A program made the position numbers and the translations under genes. A model generated the notes under the pieces. That model worked only from the letters and a program-made list of their open reading frames with translations. It searched no databases and was not told the DNA's origin. Of a DNA stretch of 64,000 nucleotides, positions 9,701 to 17,000 are shown piece after piece. The stretch spans positions 40,175 to 104,174 of the forward strand of contig NZ_WMLB01000016.1 in NCBI RefSeq assembly GCF_009709675.1. Reading direction: 5' to 3'. This DNA comes from Agromyces bracchium. GTDB lineage: Bacteria > Actinomycetota > Actinomycetes > Actinomycetales > Microbacteriaceae. Each line of letters opens with the position of its first letter. Positions within the stretch are counted from its first letter, which is position 1.

Positions 9701-10293
9701 AGCTGCCGGAGTCGCTCGCGGCGGAGCAGGAACACCGGCTCGATGTCCTCCAGCCGGTGGGTGCTCGTCGTGCCGTCGCCGAGCAGCAGCTCGACGGTGT
9801 CGGCCCGCGGCACGCCGATGCGGTCGAGCTGCGCGGCGTACGCCGCGAGCTGGAGCAGCGCCGTGACGCGCGCGCGACGCGCGAGCTTGGAGTCTTGGAC
9901 GAGGTAACGCCCGTCGGGCTGCCGCACGATGAAGTCGGCGAAGCCGACGAACCCGTCGTCGACGAAGGTCGCCTGGAACACGACGGGCGCACCCGACTCG
10001 AACGCGGTGCGGGTGGCCGCGACCGCGGCCTCGAGTTGCGCCGCATCGCGGAGGTCGGGGCGGTCGATCTCGACGACGCCGTCGCCGAACTCGGCGCGGT
10101 AGCGGTCGAGGATCCGCAGCTCGTGCGCGTCGCCCATGCGCCCGGCCCGCTCGAGCATGGCGTCGGCCACGGGCTCGAACAGCGTCTCGCGCCCGAGCTT
10201 CACGTCGAGCTCGCGCAGGAATGCGAACTCGCAGTCGGAGGCCTTCTTGAGGTCGCTCGCGCTCGTGACCACCGTGCCATCGGCCAGGTACAT
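6751..10293 (-). CDS. TM0106-family RecB-like nuclease / SF1 helicase fusion
   Basis: 1180 residues. I chose ATG at 10293 because GGAGGG lies 6-11 bases upstream and MYLADGTVVTSASDL is the usual start of the family. The N-terminal about 430 residues form a RecB-like nuclease (ASDLKKASDCEFAFLRELD; PVVFQATFVDDGFVGFADFI; YLVQDSKLARRARV) with a Cys pair in DGRCPTCDL that may be part of a metal site. FFDFEGDPLYTEG near 460 begins an RNase-H-like segment (acidic FDFEGD). The C-terminus is a DNA2/NAM7-type helicase: Walker A GPPGTGKTYVAA near 785, DEAGQFSLAST, GDPQQLPQVSQG and VDKFQGQEA. It is probably a DNA-processing enzyme with no neighbouring partner. Confidence 0.93.
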   Translation of the reverse strand: MYLADGTVVTSASDLKKASDCEFAFLRELDVKLGRETLFEPVADAMLERAGRMGDAHELRILDRYRAEFGDGVVEIDRPDLRDAAQLEAAVAATRTAFESGAPVVFQATFVDDGFVGFADFIVRQPDGRYLVQDSKLARRARVTALLQLAAYAAQLDRIGVPRADTVELLLGDGTTSTHRLEDIEPVFLLRRERLRQLVDERVAADGPVEWGDPRYALDGRCPTCDLEVQANRDLLLVAGLRITQRAHFHAAGLTTIDELAASAGPVDGVMEATLEGLRVQARLQLAAEAEARAAEASGDRSPDDPPLPPPVEVREPGALAAIPEPDAGDLFFDFEGDPLYTEGAATEWGLDYLFGTIDVDETFTPIWAHSFAEEREALVRFLAFVKERRERHPNLHIYHYASYERTHLTSIAARHGVGEAEVDQLLADGVLVDLYPIVKRAVRVGSRSYSIKKLEPLYMGEKLREADVKSGGDSILEYVRARELAATGDAEAAQLVLDDLAEYNEYDCVSTLRLRDWLLGLARAHGVAPVPALLLVEPTAKQYSASPLATELSALAGSADERRDDPDRTALALAAAAIDYHERELKTFWWGHFFRVEQPLEAWEDHRDVLVVDPARTVVLHDWYREGRQQFDRRELLLRGRIAPGSRFSAGAELYLLYDWPAPFPSFSRRPGSRAWAKATVLEATPDGVRIEERSTVDETWRDLPFALVPGNPPPAGRQKAAIAEWARPIVDRHPAWPKDAAVDLLRRIPPRTRSGALAPLPDHEYVGAVVRSLGDLDDSYLAVQGPPGTGKTYVAAHVIARLVGHHGWKVGVVAQSHAVVEHLLDAVVGAGLDPRRIAKAPKSRDDDAVRGWTAIEKDGMSAFIAANRDAGFVVGGTAWDFANADRVGRRALDVLVVDEAGQFSLASTIAASVAARRLLLLGDPQQLPQVSQGTHPEPVDMSALGWIADGHDVLPPEFGYFLAESRRMHPALAASVSALSYEGELASHPSAALRGIEGVEPGLTAVPIEHEGNTTESIEEAAEVVRIVGSLLGRAFTGIAHGEGDPVRARPRPLEQGDIIVVTPYNAQLAVVREALDRAGYTAVPVGTVDKFQGQEAAVAIVTLAASSAAAAPRGVEFLLLKNRLNVAISRAQVAAYLIHSPGLLDALPRTPQGVAQLSAFARLVGVELPAWEREPVG

Positions 10294-10478
10294 CGGGCTC
10301 CCTCCGCCGCTTCGATCGAGACCACCGTAGCCGCGGCATCCGACATCGACCGGCGGAGCGGGGCGGCAGGGCGGCCCGTTCCGGACGGCCGTCGCCGGCG
10401 CGCACCGTGCGGCGTCGGGTGGCGCACATGGTCGAGTGGGAGGACTGGCTCGCACGCCACGCCGACTGATCCGCGGGG

Positions 10479-11108
10479 TCAGTCGTGAGCGGCGAGCGCG
10501 CCCCGCTCGAGTCCGAGCATGCCCTCGACGGCGCCGTGGATCATCGATCCGCGTGCGCTCGCATCGCCCCATCGCACGAGCGCCTGCGCGTTCAGTCCGT
10601 CGATCATGCCGAGCAGCTGCCAGGCCGCGGCCGCGGCATCCGTCGTCTGGAAGCCCGCGGTCGCCGCGCCGTCCTCGATGACGCCCTGCACGACGGCCTG
10701 CCAGGCGTCCATCTGCTCGCGGACGGATGCCGCGAGCGCCTCGTTGCGGCGGCCCATCGCCCAGGCCTCGACCCAGACGATCGTCACGTCGTCGCGCGTG
10801 CCGTCGAGGAGGGTGTCGAGCAGTGCGCCGAGCCGCTCCCGCGGGCCGGGACGGGCGGCGAGGAAGGCGGCGACCTCGTCGATCTCGTCGGCGACGATCG
10901 TCGCGAACGTGTCCGCGACCAGTGCGTCCATGCTCGGCTGGTAGTGCGCGACGAGCGCGGGCGCGACGCCGGCGCGGGCCGCGATCGCCCGCAGCGTGAC
11001 GGCCGTCAGGCCCTGCTCGAGGGCGAGCACGCGCGCCGCCTCGGCGATCTCGGCGGATCGCTCGGCGGGGCTCTTGCGAGCGGCGCGGGTGCGGACGGGT
11101 GTTGACAT
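10479..11108 (-). CDS. TetR/AcrR-family regulator (BetI-like)
   Basis: 209 residues. The N-terminal helix-turn-helix is clear (RSAEIAEAARVLALEQGLTAVTLRAIAARAGVA, then PALVAHYQPSMDALVADTF, about residues 18-68). A helical ligand domain follows, with a BetI-like C-terminal pattern (DGLNAQALVRWGD). It is divergent from the permease/deiminase/amidase operon, with an inverted repeat in the shared 101-base gap. It therefore most likely represses that operon and itself, responding to the transported compound or a product of it (inference). Confidence 0.92.
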   Translation of the reverse strand: MSTPVRTRAARKSPAERSAEIAEAARVLALEQGLTAVTLRAIAARAGVAPALVAHYQPSMDALVADTFATIVADEIDEVAAFLAARPGPRERLGALLDTLLDGTRDDVTIVWVEAWAMGRRNEALAASVREQMDAWQAVVQGVIEDGAATAGFQTTDAAAAAWQLLGMIDGLNAQALVRWGDASARGSMIHGAVEGMLGLERGALAAHD

Positions 11109-11138
11109 CGTCAGGCCAGTCTAGGTAGTCTCCCACGT

Positions 11139-11158
11139 TATTGATCGCATGATCAATA
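11139..11158. promoter_or_regulatory. Candidate TetR operator
   Basis: Perfect 8-bp arms TATTGATC (11139-11146) and GATCAATA (11151-11158) flank GCAT. This AT-rich palindrome sits alone in the divergent gap between the regulator (start 11108) and the permease (start 11210). Its size and position suit a TetR dimer site. Confidence 0.65.
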
Positions 11159-11209
11159 TATCGATCCGCTCGATCGAACATCCCGCCGTCGAACGATGAG
11201 GTTCCGCAC

Positions 11210-12835
11210 ATGAGCATCCAGACCCCGGAGGAGATCCGCGCCGACGTCGCCGCGACGCCCTCCGCGCCCGCCGCGCCCGCGGCATCCGCCCACGCCCCTG
11301 CCCACGCCGCCGCGGCCGCCGCCCCCGCCGCCCCGACCGCCGACCGCGTCGGCCACGTCGAGCAGCACGGCACCGAGCACGTGCCCGCCTCCGAGCGCCA
11401 CGGCCGCCCCTCGAGCCTCTTCTGGGTGTGGATGTCGGCCAACGTCGGCTACCTCTACTTCGTCGTCGGCGGCGTCCTGATGCTCCTCGGCCTGCCGCTC
11501 TGGGAGGCGCTCGCGATCACCGTCGTCGGCAACCTCTGGTGGGCGCTCGTCGGCTGGCTCGCGGTGAGCGGCCCGGTCTCGGGCTCGCCGAGCGTGTCGA
11601 TCATGCGCGCCATGTTCGGCATCCGCGGCAACAAGGTCTTCGGCGCGGGCCTCGGCGTGCTGATCGGCCTCTTCTACGAGATCATCAACGTCGCGTTCGC
11701 GACGCTCGGCGCGATCGCCCTGCTCGCCCACTTCGGCATCGGCCTGCCGGCCGGGGGCGAGTGGATCGTGCTCGCCGTCATCGGCGTCCTGAGCTTCGTG
11801 ATCGGCGTCTACGGCCACGCGACGATCCTCGCGCTCGCGCCGTGGTTCTCCGCCGCGCTCGCCGTGGTGTTCGTCGTGCTCGCGGTCTTCGTCTTCGGCG
11901 CGGCCGACTGGACGTACGAGGTCGAGCCGCTGCCCGTCGCCGACCACTGGGCGCTCGTCATGCTCGGCTTCGCGATCGTCGCCTCGAGCCCGCTGTCGTG
12001 GGGCATCGGCGCCGACTACGCGCGCTACCTGCCGGCGGATGTCTCGAAGAAGGCCGTGGCCTGGTACACGGCGCTCGGCGGCTTCGTCCCGGCCGTGCTC
12101 ATCGGTGCGCTCGGCGTCGTCGCCGGCACCGCGATCGACATGACCGACCCCGAGCTCACGATCGGCGAGATCGTGCCCGCGTGGTTCACGCCGCTCTTCC
12201 TCGGCATGATCGTGCTCTCGAGCATCACGAACAACGTGCTCGTCGCCTACTCGACCGGCTTCTACGCGCAGGCGCTCGCCGAGCGCATCTCGCGCGCCGC
12301 GACCACGATCGTCACCGGAATCGTCGCGACGGCCGTCGCGGGCTGGGTCCTGTTCCTCTCGCCGAGCTTCCTCGACGCGCTGAGCGCCTCGCTCGAACTC
12401 GCGGTCACCGTGTTCGGCCCCCTCGTGTCGATCTACGCCATCGACATCGTGCTCCGCCGCAACCGCTACGACGGCGCCGCGCTCGACGACACGCGTCGCG
12501 GCGGCCCGTTCTGGTACCGCGGGGGCGTGTTCCTCCCGGGGGTCGTCGCGATGGTGACCGCCATCACGATCGCGGTGCTCTCGGCCAACACGACGCTCTA
12601 CGTCGGCCCGATCTCGAACGCCCTCGGCGGCGCCGACCTGTCGGCCCTCGTCGGCCCGGTGCTCGGCGCCGGCATCTACGCCCTGCTGTGGCTGACCACC
12701 GACCCGTACCGCGACCCCGCGAAGCGTCCCGGCGCGGCATCCGGTGCGCCCGAGGCATCCGTCGCTGCCGCACCCGCTGCCATCATCGAGACGGATGCCG
12801 CGGCATCCGCCCGCACGAACGGAGACCACGCATGA
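11210..12835 (+). CDS. NCS1-family (cytosine/purine/hydantoin-type) permease
   Basis: 541 residues. An Ala/Pro-rich cytoplasmic leader of about 60 residues is followed by HGRPSSLFWVWMSANVGYLYFVVGG, the NCS1 first helix, and about 12 hydrophobic segments. GPVSGSPSVSIMRAMFGIRG near residue 123 is the conserved loop after helix 2. The family imports nucleobases, allantoin, hydantoins or related ureides with H+ or Na+. Its stop overlaps the ATG of the deiminase-family gene (ATGA at 12832), so it is the first gene of a coupled operon and likely imports the compound attacked by the next two enzymes. Confidence 0.92.
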   Translation: MSIQTPEEIRADVAATPSAPAAPAASAHAPAHAAAAAAPAAPTADRVGHVEQHGTEHVPASERHGRPSSLFWVWMSANVGYLYFVVGGVLMLLGLPLWEALAITVVGNLWWALVGWLAVSGPVSGSPSVSIMRAMFGIRGNKVFGAGLGVLIGLFYEIINVAFATLGAIALLAHFGIGLPAGGEWIVLAVIGVLSFVIGVYGHATILALAPWFSAALAVVFVVLAVFVFGAADWTYEVEPLPVADHWALVMLGFAIVASSPLSWGIGADYARYLPADVSKKAVAWYTALGGFVPAVLIGALGVVAGTAIDMTDPELTIGEIVPAWFTPLFLGMIVLSSITNNVLVAYSTGFYAQALAERISRAATTIVTGIVATAVAGWVLFLSPSFLDALSASLELAVTVFGPLVSIYAIDIVLRRNRYDGAALDDTRRGGPFWYRGGVFLPGVVAMVTAITIAVLSANTTLYVGPISNALGGADLSALVGPVLGAGIYALLWLTTDPYRDPAKRPGAASGAPEASVAAAPAAIIETDAAASARTNGDHA

Positions 12836-13866
12836 GCTGGCGCATGCCCGCCGAGACGGCCCGCCACGAGCGCACCTGGATGGCGTTCCCGAGCGGGGGC
12901 CCGACCCTCGGCGAGACCGCCGCCGAGCGCGAGGAGGCGTACGCGGCGTGGACTGCGGTCGCCCACGCGGTCGCCGAGTTCGAGCCGGTGACGATGCTCG
13001 TCGACCCTGGCGAGCGCGAGCGCGCCGCACGGATGCTCGGCGACGGCGTCGCCCAGGTCGAGGCGCCCGTCGACGAGTACTGGATGCGCGACCACGGACC
13101 CACGTTCGTCGTCGACGACGAGCGCCCGGGCGTGCTCGGCGCGGTCGACTGGACGTTCAACGGCTGGGGCGACCACGCGTGGTCGGAGTGGCGGAAGTCG
13201 GCCGAGCACGCCCGCATCATCGCCGAGCTCGTCGGCGCCGAGCTCGTCTCGAGCGCGCTCGTGAACGAGGGCGGCGGGATCCACGTCGACGGCGAGGGCA
13301 CGGTGCTGCTGACGGACACCGTGCAGCTCGATCCGCGGCGCAACCCGTACGCCGACCGCGCCCGCGTCGAGGCCGAGATGGCCCGCACGATCGGCGCGAC
13401 GAAGGCCGTCTGGCTGCCGCGCGGACTCACGCGCGACTACGACGAGTTCGGCACGAACGGGCACGTCGACATCGTCGCGACGCTCGCCGCGCCGGGCCGC
13501 ATGCTCCTGCACCGCCAGGACTCGGCGGAGCACCCCGACTTCGAGGTCACGCGCGAGCTGCGCGAACTGCTCTCCGAGCAGACGGATGTCACGGGCCGGC
13601 GCTTCGAGATCCTCGACCTGCCCGCGCCCGCCGCCGTCCGCGACGACGATGGCCTCGTCGACTGGAGCTACGTGAACCACCTGGTCGTGAACGGCGGCGT
13701 GATCGCCTGCGGCTTCGGCGATGAGCGAGCGGATGCCGCGGCGCGCGACATCCTCGAAGCGGCCTACCCCGGGCGCCGAGCCGTGACGGTCGACGCCCGG
13801 CCGCTGTTCGCCCGCGGCGGCGGCATCCACTGCATCACGCAGCAGCAGCCGGAGGTGGCACGATGA
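12832..13866 (+). CDS. Agmatine deiminase-family protein
   Basis: 344 residues with ATG overlapping the permease stop. The guanidino-group-modifying fold is recognised by WRMPAETARHERTWMAFP, DEYWMRDHGPTFV near residue 82, NEGGGIHVDGEG near 145, GTNGHVDIVATL (active-site His) near 206 and GGGIHCITQQQPE with the nucleophilic Cys near 336. The family releases ammonia from agmatine to give N-carbamoylputrescine. Together with an NCS1 permease and an amidase, the real substrate may be another guanidino or ureido compound. Its stop overlaps the amidase start (ATGA at 13863). Confidence 0.93.
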   Translation: MSWRMPAETARHERTWMAFPSGGPTLGETAAEREEAYAAWTAVAHAVAEFEPVTMLVDPGERERAARMLGDGVAQVEAPVDEYWMRDHGPTFVVDDERPGVLGAVDWTFNGWGDHAWSEWRKSAEHARIIAELVGAELVSSALVNEGGGIHVDGEGTVLLTDTVQLDPRRNPYADRARVEAEMARTIGATKAVWLPRGLTRDYDEFGTNGHVDIVATLAAPGRMLLHRQDSAEHPDFEVTRELRELLSEQTDVTGRRFEILDLPAPAAVRDDDGLVDWSYVNHLVVNGGVIACGFGDERADAAARDILEAAYPGRRAVTVDARPLFARGGGIHCITQQQPEVAR

Positions 13867-15695
13867 GCTCCGCCGCGACCAGCCGTGGGTCGAGTAGCAG
13901 CGACGCAGTCGCCGCGTATCGAGACCCGGACGCTGAGGGCCTCGATACGGGCGCTCCTGCGTCGCGTCCTACTCGACCGACGGGAGCCTTCGACGTCGTC
14001 GAGGCGTCGATCGCCGACCTGCGCGCCGCGCTCGAGTCGGGTGCCGTGACGAGCGTCGGCCTGCTCGACGCGTACCTCGCGCGCATCGCGGCGTACGACG
14101 CGCCCGGCACCGCGACCGCGCTCAACGCGCTCGTCGTCATGAACCCCGAGGCGCACGCCGACGCGGAGGCCTCCGACGCGCGCCGCGCGCGCGGCGAGGT
14201 GCTCGGCCCGCTCGACGGCATCCCGTACACGGCGAAGGACAGCTATCTGGCTCGCGGCCTCACGGCGGCGGCGGGTTCGCCTGCGTTCGCCGACCTCGTC
14301 GCCCAGCGCGATGCTTTCACGATCGAGCGCCTGCGGGCCGGCGGCGCCGTGCTCATCGGGCTGACGAACATGCCGCCCATGGCGAACGGCGGCATGCAGC
14401 GGGGCGTCTACGGTCGCGCCGAGTCGCCGTACAACGCCGAGTTCCTGACCGCGGCGTTCGGGTCGGGTTCGTCGAACGGTTCGGGCACGGCGACCGCTGC
14501 GTCGTTCGCGGCATTCGGCCTCGGCGAGGAGACCTGGTCGTCGGGCCGCGCTCCCGCCTCGAACAACGCGCTCTGCGCGTACACGCCGTCGCGCGGCGTG
14601 ATCTCGACGCGCGGCAACTGGCCGCTCGTGCCGACGATGGACGTCGTCGTGCCGCACACGCGCACCATGGCCGACCTGCTCGAGGTGCTCGACGTGATCG
14701 TCGCCGACGACGCCGAGAAGCGCGGCGACTTCTGGCGCGTGCAGCCCTGGGTGTCGATCCCGCGTTCCTCCGAGGTGCGGCCGGAGTCGTACGTCGGGCT
14801 GGCGCCCGCGGACCTCGTCGGCACCCGCATCGGCATCCCGCGCATGTACGTGAACGCCGACCAGCTCGCCGGCACGGCCGAGCCCGGGGCATCCGTCGGC
14901 ATCGGCGGCCCGACCGGGCAGCGCATCGAGACCCGGCAGTCGGTCGTGGACCTCTGGGAGGCCGCGCGTCGCGACCTCGAGGCCGCCGGTGCCGAGATCG
15001 TCGAGGTCGACTTCCCGGTCGTGTCGAACTACGAAGGCGACCGTCCCGGCGCACCCACCGTGTTCACGCGCGGGTTCGTCACCCCCGAGTACCTCAAGCG
15101 CGAGATCGTCGACCTGTCGGCGTGGGCATGGAACGACTTCCTCGACGCGAACGGCGACCCGGCGCTCTCGTCGCTCGTCGACGTCGACGGGGCGACGATC
15201 TTCCCGCACCCGGCCGGCGCGCTGCCCGACCGGTACACCGGGTTCGACGACGACATCGCCGAGTACCCCGGCTGGGTGCGGTCGCACCCCGGCGCGACGT
15301 TCGACGACATGCCCGAGCTCGAGGAGGGCCTGCGCGGCCTCGAGGAGACGCGCCGCGTCGATCTCGAGCAGTGGATGGGCGGGCTCGGCCTCGATGCCGT
15401 CGTCTTCCCGGCCGTCGCCGATGCGGGGCCCGCAGACATGGACGTGAACGAGGCATCCGCCGATCTCGGCTGGCGCAACGGCGCGTGGGTCGCGAACGGC
15501 AACCTCGTGCCCCGTCATCTCGGCATCCCGACCGTGACCGTTCCCATGGGCACGATGGCCGACATCGGGATGCCGGTGGGCCTCACGTTCGCCGGCCGCG
15601 CCTACGACGACACCGCGCTGCTGCGGCTCGCGGCGGCGTTCGAGGCGACCGGCGCCCGCCGCACCGAGCCGCCGCGGACCCCGCGCCTCGGCTGA
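13863..15695 (+). CDS. Amidase-signature amidase with repeat-derived N-terminus
   Basis: 610 residues from the ATG overlapping the previous stop. The catalytic triad is visible: Lys in GIPYTAKDSY near 123, cis-Ser in GSGSSNGSG near 202 and Ser in ETWSSGRAPAS near 226. VTVPMGTMADIGMPVGLTFAGR is the usual C-terminal segment. It would hydrolyse an amide or carbamoyl product of the deiminase. Residues about 9-39 are encoded by two head-to-head dispersed repeats (13888-13978), so the leader is repeat-derived; the enzyme proper begins at FDVVEASIADLRAAL. No alternative start lies between. Confidence 0.92.
   Translation: MSSAATSRGSSSSDAVAAYRDPDAEGLDTGAPASRPTRPTGAFDVVEASIADLRAALESGAVTSVGLLDAYLARIAAYDAPGTATALNALVVMNPEAHADAEASDARRARGEVLGPLDGIPYTAKDSYLARGLTAAAGSPAFADLVAQRDAFTIERLRAGGAVLIGLTNMPPMANGGMQRGVYGRAESPYNAEFLTAAFGSGSSNGSGTATAASFAAFGLGEETWSSGRAPASNNALCAYTPSRGVISTRGNWPLVPTMDVVVPHTRTMADLLEVLDVIVADDAEKRGDFWRVQPWVSIPRSSEVRPESYVGLAPADLVGTRIGIPRMYVNADQLAGTAEPGASVGIGGPTGQRIETRQSVVDLWEAARRDLEAAGAEIVEVDFPVVSNYEGDRPGAPTVFTRGFVTPEYLKREIVDLSAWAWNDFLDANGDPALSSLVDVDGATIFPHPAGALPDRYTGFDDDIAEYPGWVRSHPGATFDDMPELEEGLRGLEETRRVDLEQWMGGLGLDAVVFPAVADAGPADMDVNEASADLGWRNGAWVANGNLVPRHLGIPTVTVPMGTMADIGMPVGLTFAGRAYDDTALLRLAAAFEATGARRTEPPRTPRLG
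13888..13926 (+). repeat. Dispersed GTCGAGTAG...GTATCGAGAC element, copy 1
   Basis: It starts with GGTCGAGTAG and ends with GTATCGAGACC around an 18-base variable core. It lies inside the amidase coding region and is read in frame. Confidence 0.8.
13940..13978 (-). repeat. Dispersed GTCGAGTAG...GTATCGAGAC element, copy 2 (inverted)
   Basis: It is the reverse orientation of the same element (CCTCGATACG ... CTACTCGACC), 13 bases after copy 1. The pair is a head-to-head inverted arrangement inside the amidase leader. Confidence 0.8.
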
Positions 15696-15712
15696 CACCG
15701 CCCGCGCGAGGC

Positions 15713-15734
15713 CCGGTCCGGCCGAACGGACCGG
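15713..15734 (+). terminator. Hairpin after the amidase
   Basis: An 8-bp stem CCGGTCCG/CGGACCGG with loop GCCGAA lies 18 bases after the stop and is followed by a TTCC-containing tract. It probably ends the permease/deiminase/amidase operon. Confidence 0.55.
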
Positions 15735-15762
15735 TTCCCGGGGCAATTTCCGTCTTCGAGAT

Positions 15763-15799
15763 GAGGGAGAAAGGTAGCCGGCGACTACCTTTCTCCCTC
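15763..15799. repeat. GAAAGGTA...TACCTTTC inverted repeat, copy 1
   Basis: Perfect 15-bp arms GAGGGAGAAAGGTAG (15763-15777) and 15785-15799 flank a 7-base loop, 40 bases upstream of the S4-protein start. Related copies lie at 28501 and 58735. It could be an operator, an RNA hairpin or a small dispersed element. Confidence 0.75.
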
Positions 15800-15838
15800 G
15801 GTCGCGAGGCGGATCCCCTGCTCGACTACCATTCGGGG

Positions 15839-16066
15839 ATGACGACTCCCGGCTCGATCGAAGACGTCCCGATCGGCGGCGAGATGATCCGCCTCGGCCA
15901 GTTCCTGAAGTTCGCGGGGCTCCTCGACTCCGGCGGTGAGGTGAAGGAGGTCATCGCCGAAGGCATGGTGACCGTGAACGGCGAGGTCGACCTCCGCCGC
16001 GGTCGGCAGCTCCACCCCGGCGACATCATCGAGTTCGAGGGGCACCGCCGTCGCGTCCAACCGTGA
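15839..16066 (+). CDS. S4-domain RNA-binding protein (YbcJ/RlbA-like)
   Basis: 75 residues from ATG at 15839. IRLGQFLKFAGLLDSGGEVK, then IAEGMVTVNGEVDLRRGRQLHPGD, is the compact S4 alpha-L fold with little else, matching the YbcJ/RlbA small-protein family that binds structured RNA (rRNA or tRNA). No strong ribosome-binding site is seen; a long inverted repeat lies just upstream and may affect expression. Confidence 0.9.
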   Translation: MTTPGSIEDVPIGGEMIRLGQFLKFAGLLDSGGEVKEVIAEGMVTVNGEVDLRRGRQLHPGDIIEFEGHRRRVQP

Positions 16067-16218
16067 GACGTGCGCCGATCCCGACCGATCGGTGAGCGCT
16101 GGCGAAGTCAGAAGCAGTCAGGCTTGACCGGAATCGTCGTTCACTTGTTGAATGGTGCGCGGACGGGCCGTCCGCGAAGGGTTCCCGGCCTCGAGCCCGC
16201 CCGGATGGGAAGTCTGCA

Positions 16219-16974
16219 ATGGCGCAGTACGACGTGGGAGACCGCTCGGCGATCGTGACGGCCGCGGGCAGCGGCCTCGGCCGGGCGACCGCGCTGCTCC
16301 TCGCCGCGAACGGCGCCTCGGTGCTCGTGAACGACATCGAGGCCGATCGCGCGAACGCCGTGGTCGACGAGATCCGAGCGGCGGGCGGGATCGCCGAGGC
16401 ATCCCCCGGCGACGTCTCGGACCCGGCATGGATCGCGGCCTCGATCGAGCAGGCGAACGCGATCGCGCCGCTGCGCATCGCGGTCGACAACGCGGGCATC
16501 GGCGGCGCGGCAGCGCCGATCGGCGACTATCCGGATGACTCGTGGGATGCCGTCATGGACCTCAACGTGAACGCGACCTTCCGCAACCTCAAGGCGCAGC
16601 TGCCGCCGATCGTGGCGAACGGCGGCGGCTCGATCGTCGTCATGAGCTCGGTGTTCGGCAGCGTCGCGTTCCCCGCGCAGTCCGCCTACGTGACCTCGAA
16701 GCACGCGCTCGTGGGTCTCACGAAGACCGCCGCCGCGGAGTACGCCCCCGCCGGGGTGCGCGTGAACGCGGTCGGCCCGGCGTTCATCAAGACGCCCATG
16801 CTCACCGCCCACGCCGACGAGGCGCTCATCGAGCTGCTCGTGACGAAGCATCCGATCGGCCGCCTCGGCGAGCCCGAGGAGGTCGCCGCCCTCGTCGCGT
16901 TCCTCGCGAGCGACGCGGCGAGCTTCATCACCGGGAGTTACCACGTGATCGACGGCGGGTACGCCGCCGTCTGA
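16219..16974 (+). CDS. SDR-family oxidoreductase
   Basis: 251 residues. The Rossmann motif TAAGSGLGRA is near residue 14, NDIEAD after strand 2 suggests NAD preference, and DNAGIGG is the NNAG-type motif. Catalytic Ser is in VVMSSVFGS, and Tyr/Lys are in SAYVTSKHALVG near 155-159. The C-terminus GSYHVIDGGYAAV is typical of classical SDRs. The substrate is unknown. It stands alone, convergent with the molybdoenzyme gene. Confidence 0.92.
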   Translation: MAQYDVGDRSAIVTAAGSGLGRATALLLAANGASVLVNDIEADRANAVVDEIRAAGGIAEASPGDVSDPAWIAASIEQANAIAPLRIAVDNAGIGGAAAPIGDYPDDSWDAVMDLNVNATFRNLKAQLPPIVANGGGSIVVMSSVFGSVAFPAQSAYVTSKHALVGLTKTAAAEYAPAGVRVNAVGPAFIKTPMLTAHADEALIELLVTKHPIGRLGEPEEVAALVAFLASDAASFITGSYHVIDGGYAAV

Positions 16975-17000
16975 CCCCCGAGCCGGTCGTCGCGATCGGC

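Noticed and set aside
6751..10293. Cas4-like nuclease interpretation
   Set aside because: The RecB-like part is fused to an SF1 helicase in the common TM0106 layout; no CRISPR or cas context exists.
10407..10469. Tiny + strand frame ending in VEWEDWLARHAD
   Set aside because: It reads like the C-terminus of a real protein and may be a remnant, but only about 20 residues remain and it has no ribosome site, so I do not call a gene.
7435..10488. A 1017-residue open frame on the + strand opposite the nuclease-helicase gene
   Set aside because: It is an Arg/Ala/Gly/Val-rich antisense shadow, common in very high-GC DNA, without domains, while the minus strand carries clear nuclease and helicase motifs and a ribosome site.
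11153..13030. A 625-residue open frame antisense to the permease and deiminase genes
   Set aside because: Charged low-complexity text (Arg, Asp, Glu, His) mirroring a membrane protein on the other strand; no start signal.
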